Shown one piece after another: positions 1 through 7,936 of a stretch of 16,828 bases of DNA (positions within the stretch are counted from its first letter, which is position 1; every line of letters starts with the position of its first letter). The notes beneath the pieces were generated by a model that searched no databases, was not told the DNA's origin, and worked only from the letters and a program-made list of their open reading frames with translations. Both the position numbers and the translations under genes were made by a program. The stretch covers positions 1 to 16,828 of the forward strand of contig SKWE01000014.1 of NCBI GenBank assembly GCA_007129055.1. Reading direction: 5' to 3'. The stretch comes from Syntrophomonadaceae bacterium (GTDB lineage Bacteria > Bacillota > Dethiobacteria > DTU022).

Positions 1-807
1 ACAATTCAAATCAAGTCCTGCATATTTAGCCGTTCCCAGGTTGTTATAAGGTAGTAGCTCTATATTTATTACACCTATTGAGGAAAGATACTCGGCAGTC
101 CTTTCAATGTTATATGCGTCATCATTAACTGTCGGTATTAACGGCATTCTAACCCTGACATTAATTCCGTTATCCACCAGGCGCTCCAGGTTTTCTAAAA
201 TCAGACTGTTTGAAACTCCAGTATAATCTTTACTTGCCTGCTCGTCATATAACTTAAAATCGTAATATAGTAAATCCACATTTTTGCTGATCTTATTAAT
301 CACTTCCCACTTGCTATACCCGCAAGTTTCGATTGCCCTGTGGATATTCAATCTTTGAAATGCTTCCAGCAGGCCCAGAAGAAAATCAGGCTGCATCAGG
401 GGTTCCCCTCCCGATATGGTTACTCCTCCCCCCGACTCTTCAAATAAAATGCGATCTCGTAACGCTATTTGAACAACTTCATCTATGCTAACTACTTTCC
501 CAACATTTTCTAACGCCCCGGAAGGGCAAAACTCTGCACATTTCATGCAGCGGTTGCAAATATGCCGGTCAACTTGAGGCCCTTGATCATTAAGCGTAAT
601 CGCCTTTTCACTGCATTGAAGACAACATGCTCCGCATTTAATGCATTTATGGCTATACCTGAACAGTTCAACATCGCTGCCAATGCCTTCAGGGTTTTGA
701 CACCACGCGCACTTTAGTGGGCAACCTTTAAAAAATATTGTTGTTCTGATTCCTGGCCCATCGTGCAATGAAAATCTTTGCAGATTAAATATTAACCCTG
801 TTGTCAC
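1..807 (-). CDS. Glycyl-radical enzyme activating enzyme (radical SAM), 3' end cut by window edge
   Basis: This radical-SAM activase would use S-adenosylmethionine and a [4Fe-4S] cluster to place the glycyl radical on a partner enzyme in the cytoplasm. The 269 visible residues include the radical-SAM motif CxxxCxxC (C29, C33, C36 in GCPLKCAWC). A ferredoxin-like insert follows with two cysteine sets (CIKCGACCLQC and CNRCMKCAEFCP), then the SAM-binding GGGVTISGGEPL stretch. Near the cut end is LPYNNLG, typical of the activase C-terminus. The start is a GTG at 807, with GAGGTG about 10 bases upstream; the nearer ATG at 814 gives only a nine-codon frame. The gene is transcribed away from the glycyl radical enzyme at 912. 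It may serve that enzyme or another one beyond the left edge. The family is secure; the partner is not. Confidence 0.9.
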   Translation of the reverse strand, partial: MTTGLIFNLQRFSLHDGPGIRTTIFFKGCPLKCAWCQNPEGIGSDVELFRYSHKCIKCGACCLQCSEKAITLNDQGPQVDRHICNRCMKCAEFCPSGALENVGKVVSIDEVVQIALRDRILFEESGGGVTISGGEPLMQPDFLLGLLEAFQRLNIHRAIETCGYSKWEVINKISKNVDLLYYDFKLYDEQASKDYTGVSNSLILENLERLVDNGINVRVRMPLIPTVNDDAYNIERTAEYLSSIGVINIELLPYNNLGTAKYAGLDLNC

Positions 808-911
808 TTTTCATGTACACCTCATTACTAATTATAACACAATCATATCCCTCGTATGTTATACTAATTATATTAACTTAAAAGTAAAAAGTATACACTG
901 GAGGCGATACT
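808..911. promoter_or_regulatory. Divergent promoter region between activase and glycyl radical enzyme
   Basis: This AT-rich gap of 104 bases must hold the start signals for both divergent transcripts. For the leftward gene there is a perfect TATAAT (836 down to 831 on the minus strand), but no good -35 sits 16-18 bases upstream of it. For the rightward gene TATACT occurs at 860-865, also without a clear -35. TATACT (860-865) and AGTATA (890-895) form a 6-base inverted repeat 24 bases apart that could be a regulator site. The ribosome site GGAGG of the rightward gene lies at 900-904, 7 bases before its ATG. The poor -35 elements suggest activator dependence, which is inference. Confidence 0.5.
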
Positions 912-3326
912 ATGGTTCATAAAAAAGGCTCTGGCAAACCGGATAATGAACCGGCTTACATGAACAGAATTAACCGTCTGAAAGAGAGGGTTTTAAAAAC
1001 GAGGCCTGAAATGGACCTTGAAAATGCCTATCTGTTAACAAAAGGATTTCAAGAGTCTGAGGGTAAGCCTCTTGTTCTCCGCAAAGCTTACGCCTTTAAA
1101 AAGCAGTGTTACGAAAAAACAATAAAGATTTGGGATGATGAACTTATAGTCGGTTGTCCGGGCAGTAAAATTAGGGGAGGAATTTTATGTGCCGACTCAT
1201 GCTGGTCTGTTCTTGACCGTGAATTGGACACAATAAGCAGCAGACCCTACGATCCCTTTTATCTTCGACCGGAAGACCGCGACTCATTCCTTGCTGAAAT
1301 TAAACCATATTGGAAAGGCCGCTCTAATTATGAAGAGTGGTTGGCCCAAATTCCCCATAATACGAAACAGCTTCGTGATAACGGTGTTGTTTATATAGAT
1401 CGTAAAGCTGTTCGCGGTTGGGGAGAAACAACAGCAGGTTATGAATGGTTACTGAATGTTGGATTAAAAGGAATTATGGAAGAGATTTATAACAGAAGGG
1501 CATCTCTTGACATTACGAGGCCTGGAGACTATGAAAAGGACTATTACCTTCAGGCTTTAGCCCTGGCTGCTGAAGGAATTGTAAAACTTGCTGAACGCTA
1601 TGCCGATGAAGCTGAAAGGCTGGCAGGAACAGAGAAAGATCAGGTGCGCAGGGAAGAGTTGATTAGAATATCTGAAACCTGCCGCCATGTACCATTTAAT
1701 CCGGCCAGAACCTTCCAGGAAGCGCTGCAGTCACTCTATCTATATCAAATTGCCATCTTCATGGAACAAAATGCTGCCAGCTATAACCCTGGAAGGATGG
1801 ATCAATACTTATATCCATTCTACCGGGCTGATATCCTGGATGGTAAGCTAACTGAAGAAAAAGCACAGGAACTATTGGATTGTCTTTGGGTGAAATTCAG
1901 CGAGCCCTGTCTGTTCCAGGATGCCCTGACTGCAGAATTTGCAGCTGGCTACCCAATGTTTCAAAATGTTTGTGTTGGCGGTGTAGACGAAACAGGTAGA
2001 GACGCTGTTAATGAACTATCTTACATGATTTTGCAGGCTACAATGGATGTGCAGTTATACCAGCCTTCTCTTTCAGTTCGCTACAACCTGGCAAAAAATC
2101 CTAACAGTTATTTGCGTAAAGTAGTTGAGCTAATCAGTCTTGGCACAGGTTTTCCGGCTTTTCACAACGATGATCAGGGCATAATGATGTTAATGAATAA
2201 AGGGGTGCCTTTAAAAGAAGCATATAATTGGAACCCCTGCGGCTGCGTGGAAACCAACCTTGAAGGGCGCATGCGCCAATATACCGCCCTTGCTGATATT
2301 AACCTGGGATCTGTTGTTGAATTTGCCATGTTGAATGGCAAGTGTCAAAAAAGCGGAGAAATCATTGGCGCAAATTCAGGAAACCCGGAAGAATTCAACA
2401 CTTATGAAGACTTCTTTAACGCGTTTAAGCAGCAGTTTGCCCATGTTGTGCGGGCAGTTGTAGCCGGCAGCCATGTTATAGATGAAATATGCCTGGAACG
2501 TCCCTGTCCTGCACTGTCATTAACCTTTAAAGAGTGTATTGAAAAAGCCCTGGATTATGCCTGGGGCGGGGCTAAATATAATGCAGGAAATGGAATTATC
2601 TTAATAGGTGTTGCAGACCTTATTAACAGCCTGGCTGCTGTAAAACACCTGGTTTTTGATACAGGCAGAGTATCAATGGAGAAAATGGTTAACGCCCTGG
2701 TTAAAGACTTTGATGGTTATGAAGATATACATAAACTCTGCATAGAGGCTCCCAAGTACGGCAATGATGATCCTGCTGTTGATCGTATCGCAGGAGAAGT
2801 GTTTACGTACATTGCTGATGAAATAGAGAAATATAAAAGTAAATACGGCAAAATGACTCCGGGTATATTACCCGTATCCGGGAATACACCATTTGGCCTA
2901 GAAGTGGGAGCGCTGCCATCCGGGCGAAAAGCCTGGCATCCTTTGGCGGATGGTGTCAGCCCCAGCGGCGGAACTGATTTTAACGGTCCGGGATCTGTTT
3001 TAAAGTCAGTTGCCCAGATACCGCATGGCCGCTTCGTCCAGGGCACACTTTTAAACTTAAAAGTTGAACCGGCAATGCTTAAAACAGAAAACGGTATAAC
3101 TCAACTGATGGCTTTATTAAAAAGCATGTGCAGTCTTGGTGTTTACCATGTTCAATTTAACGTCATTGATCAAAAAACATTAATCGAGGCCCAAAAGAAT
3201 CCTGATCAATACAAGGGCCTGCTGGTACGTGTAGCCGGATATACTGCTTATTTCTCCGAACTTGGTAAAGATGTGCAGGATGAAATAATCGGGCGAACTG
3301 TTCAACAGGGTATTTCGGTGGGATAA
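912..3326 (+). CDS. Glycyl radical enzyme (pyruvate formate-lyase-like), substrate unknown
   Basis: This is an 804-residue cytoplasmic glycyl radical enzyme of the dehydratase/lyase/decarboxylase group. The PFL-like barrel fills most of the protein. The thiyl-radical cysteine is C445 in the loop NPCGCVETN, followed by the general-base-type E447. The C-terminal glycyl radical domain carries RVAGYTAYF with G776 as the radical residue. The 331-residue Cys-to-Gly spacing equals that of C. difficile trans-4-hydroxyproline dehydratase HypD (C434, G765, from memory). However, HypD H160 and D278 appear to align with W170 and A289 here, so HypD activity is unlikely. An extra cysteine, C443, lies two residues before the radical Cys. 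The start is ATG with GGAGG 7 bases upstream. Its stop overlaps the start of the downstream activase, so the two are co-translated. Arylacetate decarboxylases and uncharacterised subfamilies remain possible. Family certain, reaction unknown. Confidence 0.93.
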   Translation: MVHKKGSGKPDNEPAYMNRINRLKERVLKTRPEMDLENAYLLTKGFQESEGKPLVLRKAYAFKKQCYEKTIKIWDDELIVGCPGSKIRGGILCADSCWSVLDRELDTISSRPYDPFYLRPEDRDSFLAEIKPYWKGRSNYEEWLAQIPHNTKQLRDNGVVYIDRKAVRGWGETTAGYEWLLNVGLKGIMEEIYNRRASLDITRPGDYEKDYYLQALALAAEGIVKLAERYADEAERLAGTEKDQVRREELIRISETCRHVPFNPARTFQEALQSLYLYQIAIFMEQNAASYNPGRMDQYLYPFYRADILDGKLTEEKAQELLDCLWVKFSEPCLFQDALTAEFAAGYPMFQNVCVGGVDETGRDAVNELSYMILQATMDVQLYQPSLSVRYNLAKNPNSYLRKVVELISLGTGFPAFHNDDQGIMMLMNKGVPLKEAYNWNPCGCVETNLEGRMRQYTALADINLGSVVEFAMLNGKCQKSGEIIGANSGNPEEFNTYEDFFNAFKQQFAHVVRAVVAGSHVIDEICLERPCPALSLTFKECIEKALDYAWGGAKYNAGNGIILIGVADLINSLAAVKHLVFDTGRVSMEKMVNALVKDFDGYEDIHKLCIEAPKYGNDDPAVDRIAGEVFTYIADEIEKYKSKYGKMTPGILPVSGNTPFGLEVGALPSGRKAWHPLADGVSPSGGTDFNGPGSVLKSVAQIPHGRFVQGTLLNLKVEPAMLKTENGITQLMALLKSMCSLGVYHVQFNVIDQKTLIEAQKNPDQYKGLLVRVAGYTAYFSELGKDVQDEIIGRTVQQGISVG

Positions 3327-4291
3327 TGATAATATATAAATCTCAAGCAAAGTCCATATCAGGCAATGTCCTAAGAATTGAAAGGTCTTCTATCCATGAT
3401 GGCGCAGGATTGCGCACAGTTCTTTTTTTAAAGGGCTGTCCTTTAAGCTGCCCCTGGTGTTCTACACCCGAATCAAAACATCCGGGAGAGGAACGCGGGT
3501 ATAATCCTTATTTATGCACTTCCTGTCAACGCTGTGTTGCTGTATGCCCTTCTAAAGCTCTATCATCCGATGTAAAGGAAAATAGGGTTGATTATGATAA
3601 AAACAAATGTGGATTATGTTTTCGCTGTATAGACGTGTGCTTAAACAGCGCAATAAAAAAATACGGTTGCCGTATGACAGTCCAACAGGTGATGGATGAA
3701 ATCTACAAGGACGAAATATTTTACTACCACTCAGGTGGAGGTATTACAATCAGCGGAGGGGAGCCGCTCGCTCAACCGGCTTTTACTGCTGCTATCTTGG
3801 GTGAATGCAGAAAAGCGGGCATAAACACTGCAATCGAGAGCTCGTTTTATGCTGAAAAACAGGACATTGAATTAATACTGCCCCTACTTAATGATCTTTA
3901 CATAGATATAAAACATATGGATGATACCCTGCATAAAAATTGGATCGGCGAAGGGAACACTATAATTTTAGACAACCTGTTAAAAACTGAATCAAGCCCT
4001 CACCCGGTAAATATAGTAATCCGGATACCCTTAATCAGGGGCTTTAATGATGACAGGCACAACCTCATTGAAGTACTCCATTTTGCAGAAAAACTATCTA
4101 AAGTAAAATTGATAGAACTGCTGCCATACCATCGCCTCGGCAGCGAAACTTACAGTCACCTGGGATTAAATTACACTTGTACAGAAATAACCACGCACAG
4201 TATAAAAGAACTCGAAGAGTTATCAGCTTTTATGACCAGTAAAAGCAAAACTGTCCCTGTTGCCGCTGGAAGCGGTTTTAACGCAGGATAA
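3326..4291 (+). CDS. Glycyl-radical enzyme activating enzyme (radical SAM)
   Basis: This 321-residue activase is the dedicated partner of the glycyl radical enzyme just upstream: its ATG shares a base with the upstream stop (TAATG). It would cleave S-adenosylmethionine reductively and abstract hydrogen from G776 of that enzyme. The radical-SAM motif CxxxCxxC is at C38, C42 and C45 (GCPLSCPWC). A ferredoxin-like insert carries two clusters of four cysteines (C64, C67, C70, C74 and C95, C98, C101, C105). The glycine-rich SAM site GGGITISGGEPL lies near residues 137-148, and LPYHRLG near the C-terminus is typical of the family. No strong Shine-Dalgarno is needed given the overlap. Its 3' end overlaps the end of the convergent gene at 4278 by 14 bases. 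It is clearly a different sequence from the activase at 1-807. Confidence 0.93.
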   Translation: MIIYKSQAKSISGNVLRIERSSIHDGAGLRTVLFLKGCPLSCPWCSTPESKHPGEERGYNPYLCTSCQRCVAVCPSKALSSDVKENRVDYDKNKCGLCFRCIDVCLNSAIKKYGCRMTVQQVMDEIYKDEIFYYHSGGGITISGGEPLAQPAFTAAILGECRKAGINTAIESSFYAEKQDIELILPLLNDLYIDIKHMDDTLHKNWIGEGNTIILDNLLKTESSPHPVNIVIRIPLIRGFNDDRHNLIEVLHFAEKLSKVKLIELLPYHRLGSETYSHLGLNYTCTEITTHSIKELEELSAFMTSKSKTVPVAAGSGFNAG

Positions 4292-5300
4292 ATCCATGTT
4301 TAAGGGGATCTTCAGGATCTATCAATAGGGTATTTAAACCACTTATATGAGCTGAGCCGGTGATTTTAGGAATAACAGCCTGGTATGGACCGTACTTTAC
4401 TTCTTCTACAGCTTCCCCTGTAAAACAGGTTCCCAGGATTGATTCAACCGAAAAAGGCTGATTTAAGTCCAATTCACCACGGCTGTAGTGCACAGCTGTC
4501 CTGGCGCTTACGCCGGTACCGGTAGGGCTTCTATCTACTTCTCCGTCTGCAAATACACAGACATTTCTACTGTGATTATTCTTATCCTGGGCTTCACCAA
4601 TGAAAATAACTCCATACAAAAAACCAAGATCCCTCTCAAAGGGATGAACAATATCCCTGTTATCGATAATAGCCTGCTTTATATTTGTTCCAAGCTCGAT
4701 TAACCGGCGAAAGCCGGAAGCGTTAAGATCAACTTTAAAGCCTGCGGCCTGAACTAAAGCGTAGTAAGCGCCACCAAAAGCAAGATCATATTTAACTTTA
4801 CCCAGGCCAGGGACAACCACTTGCTGGTCGCTTTCCTGGAGAAATGATGGAACATTGTTAAATGAGACCTCGGTTACATTGTTATTTTCCCAGTTTGCAG
4901 TTGCAGTAACCCTTCCAGCAGGTGTATCTATTCTAATTGTTTTTTTATCTGCTATATTTTTTATTAAGCCCGTTTCAAGTCCAACCTTGGTTATCGCAAT
5001 TATGCCGTGGCCGCACATGCTGCTGTACCCTTCATTGTGTAAAAATAGAACACCAAGGTCTCCATCATCTGTTACCGGTTTTGTAATCAGGCAGCCATAC
5101 ATATCAGCATGTCCACGGGGTTCCCACATTGTAGCGGTTCTAAGGTAATCCATATTTTCTAAGGCATAACGCCGTTTTAATAATATAGTTTCCCCCTGTG
5201 GTTCAGGATAGCCTTCAATGTATATGCGCAGCGGTTCGCCGGCAGTATGCGCATCAACAGCTTTTATTTTAAGCCAGTTATCTGGTGGTTTCCAATCCAT
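4278..5300 (-). CDS. Proline-racemase-family trans-3-hydroxy-L-proline dehydratase (Thr type)
   Basis: This 340-residue enzyme belongs to the proline racemase / hydroxyproline epimerase fold. The first catalytic Cys is present (C96 in SSMCGHG). The second, normally in SPCGTG, is Thr (T260 in RSPTGTG). That Cys/Thr pair is the known signature of trans-3-hydroxy-L-proline dehydratase, as in human L3HYPDH, which yields delta1-pyrroline-2-carboxylate and water instead of racemising. VDAHTAGEP near the N-terminus and DRSPTGTG are standard family motifs. I chose the ATG at 5300 because AGGGGAGGGG lies just upstream; a GTG at 5333 in the same frame has no comparable site. The gene follows the terminator of the transporter operon, so it probably has its own promoter. 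It ends convergently with the activase. The family call is strong; the substrate rests on the Cys-to-Thr swap. Confidence 0.87.
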   Translation of the reverse strand: MDWKPPDNWLKIKAVDAHTAGEPLRIYIEGYPEPQGETILLKRRYALENMDYLRTATMWEPRGHADMYGCLITKPVTDDGDLGVLFLHNEGYSSMCGHGIIAITKVGLETGLIKNIADKKTIRIDTPAGRVTATANWENNNVTEVSFNNVPSFLQESDQQVVVPGLGKVKYDLAFGGAYYALVQAAGFKVDLNASGFRRLIELGTNIKQAIIDNRDIVHPFERDLGFLYGVIFIGEAQDKNNHSRNVCVFADGEVDRSPTGTGVSARTAVHYSRGELDLNQPFSVESILGTCFTGEAVEEVKYGPYQAVIPKITGSAHISGLNTLLIDPEDPLKHGFILR

Positions 5301-5356
5301 ATAAACCCCTCCCCTTGTGTTTTGAAGTTTCACTAAAATATTAACACATATCCTGC

Positions 5357-5387
5357 AAAAAAAAGAGAGGCTGAAATAACAACCTCT
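5357..5387 (-). terminator. Intrinsic terminator of the transporter operon
   Basis: Read on the minus strand, AGAGGTTG and CAGCCTCT form an 8-base-pair stem (one G-T pair) around a TTATTT loop. It is followed after CTC-type bases by a run of eight T. It lies 30 bases after the livF stop, the right place to end the amino-acid transporter transcript before the hydroxyproline-dehydratase gene. Confidence 0.82.
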
Positions 5388-5416
5388 ATGGTAACTCCGT
5401 AATCCTTTAAATCTTA

Positions 5417-6136
5417 TTATTCTCCAAGGTATGCTTTTACAATGCTCTCATCTTTGCTCAGTTCGTCCGCGTTGCCTTCCATCACTATTTCCCCTGTCTC
5501 AAGCACATAACCCCTGTGTGCGAGTTTTAAAGCTGCCTTGGCATTTTGCTCAACCAGCAATATTGTTGTTCCCTGCTCCTTGTTAATTTGTCGAATGATG
5601 TCCATGATATTATTTACAATAATCGGAGCAAGCCCCATGGAGGGTTCGTCTAGCAGCAATAACTTTGGCTCAGTCATCAGGGCTCGTGCAATTGCCAGCA
5701 TTTGCTGCTCACCACCGGATAAAAAACCACCCATCTGCTGCTGTCTTTCTTCCAGTCTTGGGAACATTTCAAATGCCCGTTTCATTCTTTTTTTTCGTTC
5801 AACATTATCTTGCAATGTAAATGATCCCAGCTCCAGGTTCTCTTTAACTGTCAGCTCTTTAAAGATCATCCTACCCTCAGGAACATGTATTACACCCTTC
5901 TCAACAATGGCATGCGGTTGATCATAGGTTATGTCCTGTCCCTGAAAGATGACACTGCCTGAAGAAGCTTGAATAAGGCTGGAAATAGTTTTTAGTGTAG
6001 TGCTCTTCCCTGCTCCATTTGCACCCAGCAGGGCTACAATTTCACTTTCCTTCACCTCTATGTTTATCCCTCGCAGGGCATAAATCTGTCCGTATCTTGT
6101 TTCAAGATTGTTTAGAGAAAGAACTGGTTGGCTCAT
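5417..6136 (-). CDS. livF: Branched-chain amino acid ABC transporter ATP-binding protein LivF
   Basis: This is a 239-residue ABC ATPase, one of the two that drive import through the LivHM permease on the cytoplasmic face of the membrane. Walker A is GANGAGKST (residues 38-46), the ABC signature is LSGGEQQM (139-146) and Walker B is LLLLDEPS (D163, E164). The conserved LivF stretches VPEGRMIF and LVEQNA are present. Its ATG overlaps the livG stop (ATGA), so the two ATPases are translationally coupled. It is the last gene of the operon, followed by an intrinsic terminator. The ligand is set by the binding protein and is not visible here. Confidence 0.95.
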   Translation of the reverse strand: MSQPVLSLNNLETRYGQIYALRGINIEVKESEIVALLGANGAGKSTTLKTISSLIQASSGSVIFQGQDITYDQPHAIVEKGVIHVPEGRMIFKELTVKENLELGSFTLQDNVERKKRMKRAFEMFPRLEERQQQMGGFLSGGEQQMLAIARALMTEPKLLLLDEPSMGLAPIIVNNIMDIIRQINKEQGTTILLVEQNAKAALKLAHRGYVLETGEIVMEGNADELSKDESIVKAYLGE

Positions 6137-6912
6137 GCACTCTCCTCCTCTTCCTCTTTGCCTAGATAAGCTTCGACAACTTTTGGATTATCACGGACCT
6201 CTTTTGCAGTCCCTTCAGCAATCTTCACCCCGTAATCGATAACAAATATTTTTTCAGATACTTTCATAACCAGGCCCATGTCATGTTCGATAAGGAAAAT
6301 AGTAATTTTGCGGTCGTCCCTGATCCGGTGCATAAGTTCAATCAACTTTGATTTTTCATCCTTGTTCAGCCCGGCTGCCGGTTCATCCAGCAGCAATAGT
6401 TTTGGTTGTGTTGCAAGGGCCCTTGCCCATTCGACGCGGCGCTGGTCTCCGTAAGGCAGGTTTCTTGCCATATGGTTTTTCTTGTCAAGAATTCCTACAA
6501 AATCAAGGCATTCTTCTGATACTTCACGGATATGCTTTTCTTCTGCTTTTTGACTCTTTGTCCTCAATACAGTAGTGAAGAATGCTGCATTGGTACGGCA
6601 GTGCATTCCCGACATCACATTTTCAAGGACTGTCATTTCTTTAAAAAGCCTCAAATTTTGAAAGGTCCGGGCCATGCCCAAAAAAGTAATGTAATGTGGT
6701 TTCTTGTTCACCAGGCTCTGACCCTGAAAAAGCATCTCTCCATCGCTCGGTTTGTAAAAACCGGTAAGGCAATTAAAAACACAGGTTTTCCCGGCGCCGT
6801 TTGGACCGATCAAGCTTCTTATAGAACCGTCTTCTATTTCCAACGAGAGGGCGTTCACAGCGCACAGCCCGCCAAATCTTAAGGTTAGGTCTTTTATTTC
6901 CAGTAGTGCCAC
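6133..6912 (-). CDS. livG: Branched-chain amino acid ABC transporter ATP-binding protein LivG
   Basis: This 259-residue ABC ATPase pairs with LivF. Walker A is GPNGAGKT (residues 36-43). The signature is the LivG-type LPYGDQRR (152-159), with Asp where Gln is usual, and Walker B is LLLLDEPAAGLN (D176, E177). ARTFQNLRLF, the LivG Q-loop region, is also present. The start is a GTG at 6912 with AGGGGGTG upstream. It begins 14 bases after livM ends and overlaps livF by 4 bases. The C-terminus ends in an acidic run of glutamates. Confidence 0.95.
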   Translation of the reverse strand: MALLEIKDLTLRFGGLCAVNALSLEIEDGSIRSLIGPNGAGKTCVFNCLTGFYKPSDGEMLFQGQSLVNKKPHYITFLGMARTFQNLRLFKEMTVLENVMSGMHCRTNAAFFTTVLRTKSQKAEEKHIREVSEECLDFVGILDKKNHMARNLPYGDQRRVEWARALATQPKLLLLDEPAAGLNKDEKSKLIELMHRIRDDRKITIFLIEHDMGLVMKVSEKIFVIDYGVKIAEGTAKEVRDNPKVVEAYLGKEEEEESA

Positions 6913-6926
6913 TTAAACACCCCCTA

Positions 6927-7931
6927 TTATTCTTTTGCAGATATAGTAGGCCTGTCCGGCCATATTCCCTGTGGACGGTAAAGCATAATGATTAAAAGCA
7001 TAAAAGCAAATATTAAAAGCCGGTATTGCCCAATATCCCTTGATATTTCAGGGATAAGAACAACAATTATACAGCCCAAAACAACTCCTGGAATTTTACC
7101 CATACCGCCCAGCACAACGGCCATTAAAAACATGACTGAATGAATAAACATAAATGAATCAGGGGATATTGCCGTCATTTTTGCAGCAAAGAAAGAACCG
7201 GCTACAGCTCCGAAAGAAGAGCCGATAATGAATGCATAAAGCCTGGATGTAGTTACATTAATACCCATCGCAGCAGCAGCATCTTCATCCTCCCTGATAT
7301 ATTCCCAGGCCCTGCCCATCCGCGAATCGTGAAGCCTGTATGAAACAAAAATGGCCAGGATAGCGAGAATGAAAAACATGTAGTAAAAATGAGATATCTG
7401 GTTTAAAGTAATACCAAAGAAAACCGGTCGTTGAATACCGATCAGGCCCACGGCACCGCCGGTTATGTCAAGGTTCCTGATCGTTAACCTGGTAATTTCA
7501 CCAAAACCAAGGGTAACAATGGCCAGGTAATCACCACGCAGCCTTAAAGTGGGAAAACCAATTGCCAGGCCCGCTAAAACAGCTGCAACTACACTGAAAG
7601 GCAAAGTCAGCCAGAAGTCTATACCAAATCTTGAACTCATGATACCTGTGGTGTATGCTCCTACAGCAAAAAAAGCGGCATATCCAAGGTGAAGCAGGCC
7701 TGCATAACCAATTATAATATTTAAACCAAGGCAAACAACAACATAAAAGAAGAGGTTAGTCATAATCTCCTGGGTAAACCTGCTTGACAACGATGGCAAT
7801 ATCAAAAGAAATCCTGATGCCGCAAACAAGGCAGTATACCGGTATACCTTGTTATCAAAAAAACGAAACAGGGACTCGATAATGCTTTCCAGAGGAGTGG
7901 TCAGTTTTGGTTTCTTTTTGTTTTCTGCCAT
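6927..7931 (-). CDS. livM: Branched-chain amino acid ABC transporter permease LivM
   Basis: This is a 334-residue integral membrane permease that forms the channel with LivH. A charged cytoplasmic N-terminus of about 30 residues (MAENKKKPK) precedes a series of hydrophobic spans. The LivM hallmark GYAGLLHLGYAAFFAVGAY lies near residues 75-93. The coupling loop that contacts the ATPases is REDEDAAAAMGI (about 213-224). The last span ends in RPQGIW, typical of LivM. It starts 5 bases after the livH stop, with the livH tail supplying GAGAGG as ribosome site. Confidence 0.94.
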   Translation of the reverse strand: MAENKKKPKLTTPLESIIESLFRFFDNKVYRYTALFAASGFLLILPSLSSRFTQEIMTNLFFYVVVCLGLNIIIGYAGLLHLGYAAFFAVGAYTTGIMSSRFGIDFWLTLPFSVVAAVLAGLAIGFPTLRLRGDYLAIVTLGFGEITRLTIRNLDITGGAVGLIGIQRPVFFGITLNQISHFYYMFFILAILAIFVSYRLHDSRMGRAWEYIREDEDAAAAMGINVTTSRLYAFIIGSSFGAVAGSFFAAKMTAISPDSFMFIHSVMFLMAVVLGGMGKIPGVVLGCIIVVLIPEISRDIGQYRLLIFAFMLLIIMLYRPQGIWPDRPTISAKE

Positions 7932-7936
7932 AGTAG

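Noticed and set aside
2717..3046. Leftward open frame of 109 codons inside the glycyl radical enzyme
   Set aside because: It is antisense to conserved coding sequence with no recognisable domain.
912..3326. Assigning the glycyl radical enzyme as trans-4-hydroxyproline dehydratase (HypD)
   Set aside because: The context fits, but the HypD His and Asp positions appear as W170 and A289, so only the family is claimed.
4278..5300. Calling this gene proline racemase or 4-hydroxyproline 2-epimerase
   Set aside because: Both need two catalytic cysteines; here the second is Thr260.
5301..5356. TTGCAG at 5358-5353 as -35 of a promoter for the hydroxyproline dehydratase gene
   Set aside because: It overlaps the terminator T-run and no good -10 lies 16-18 bases downstream.
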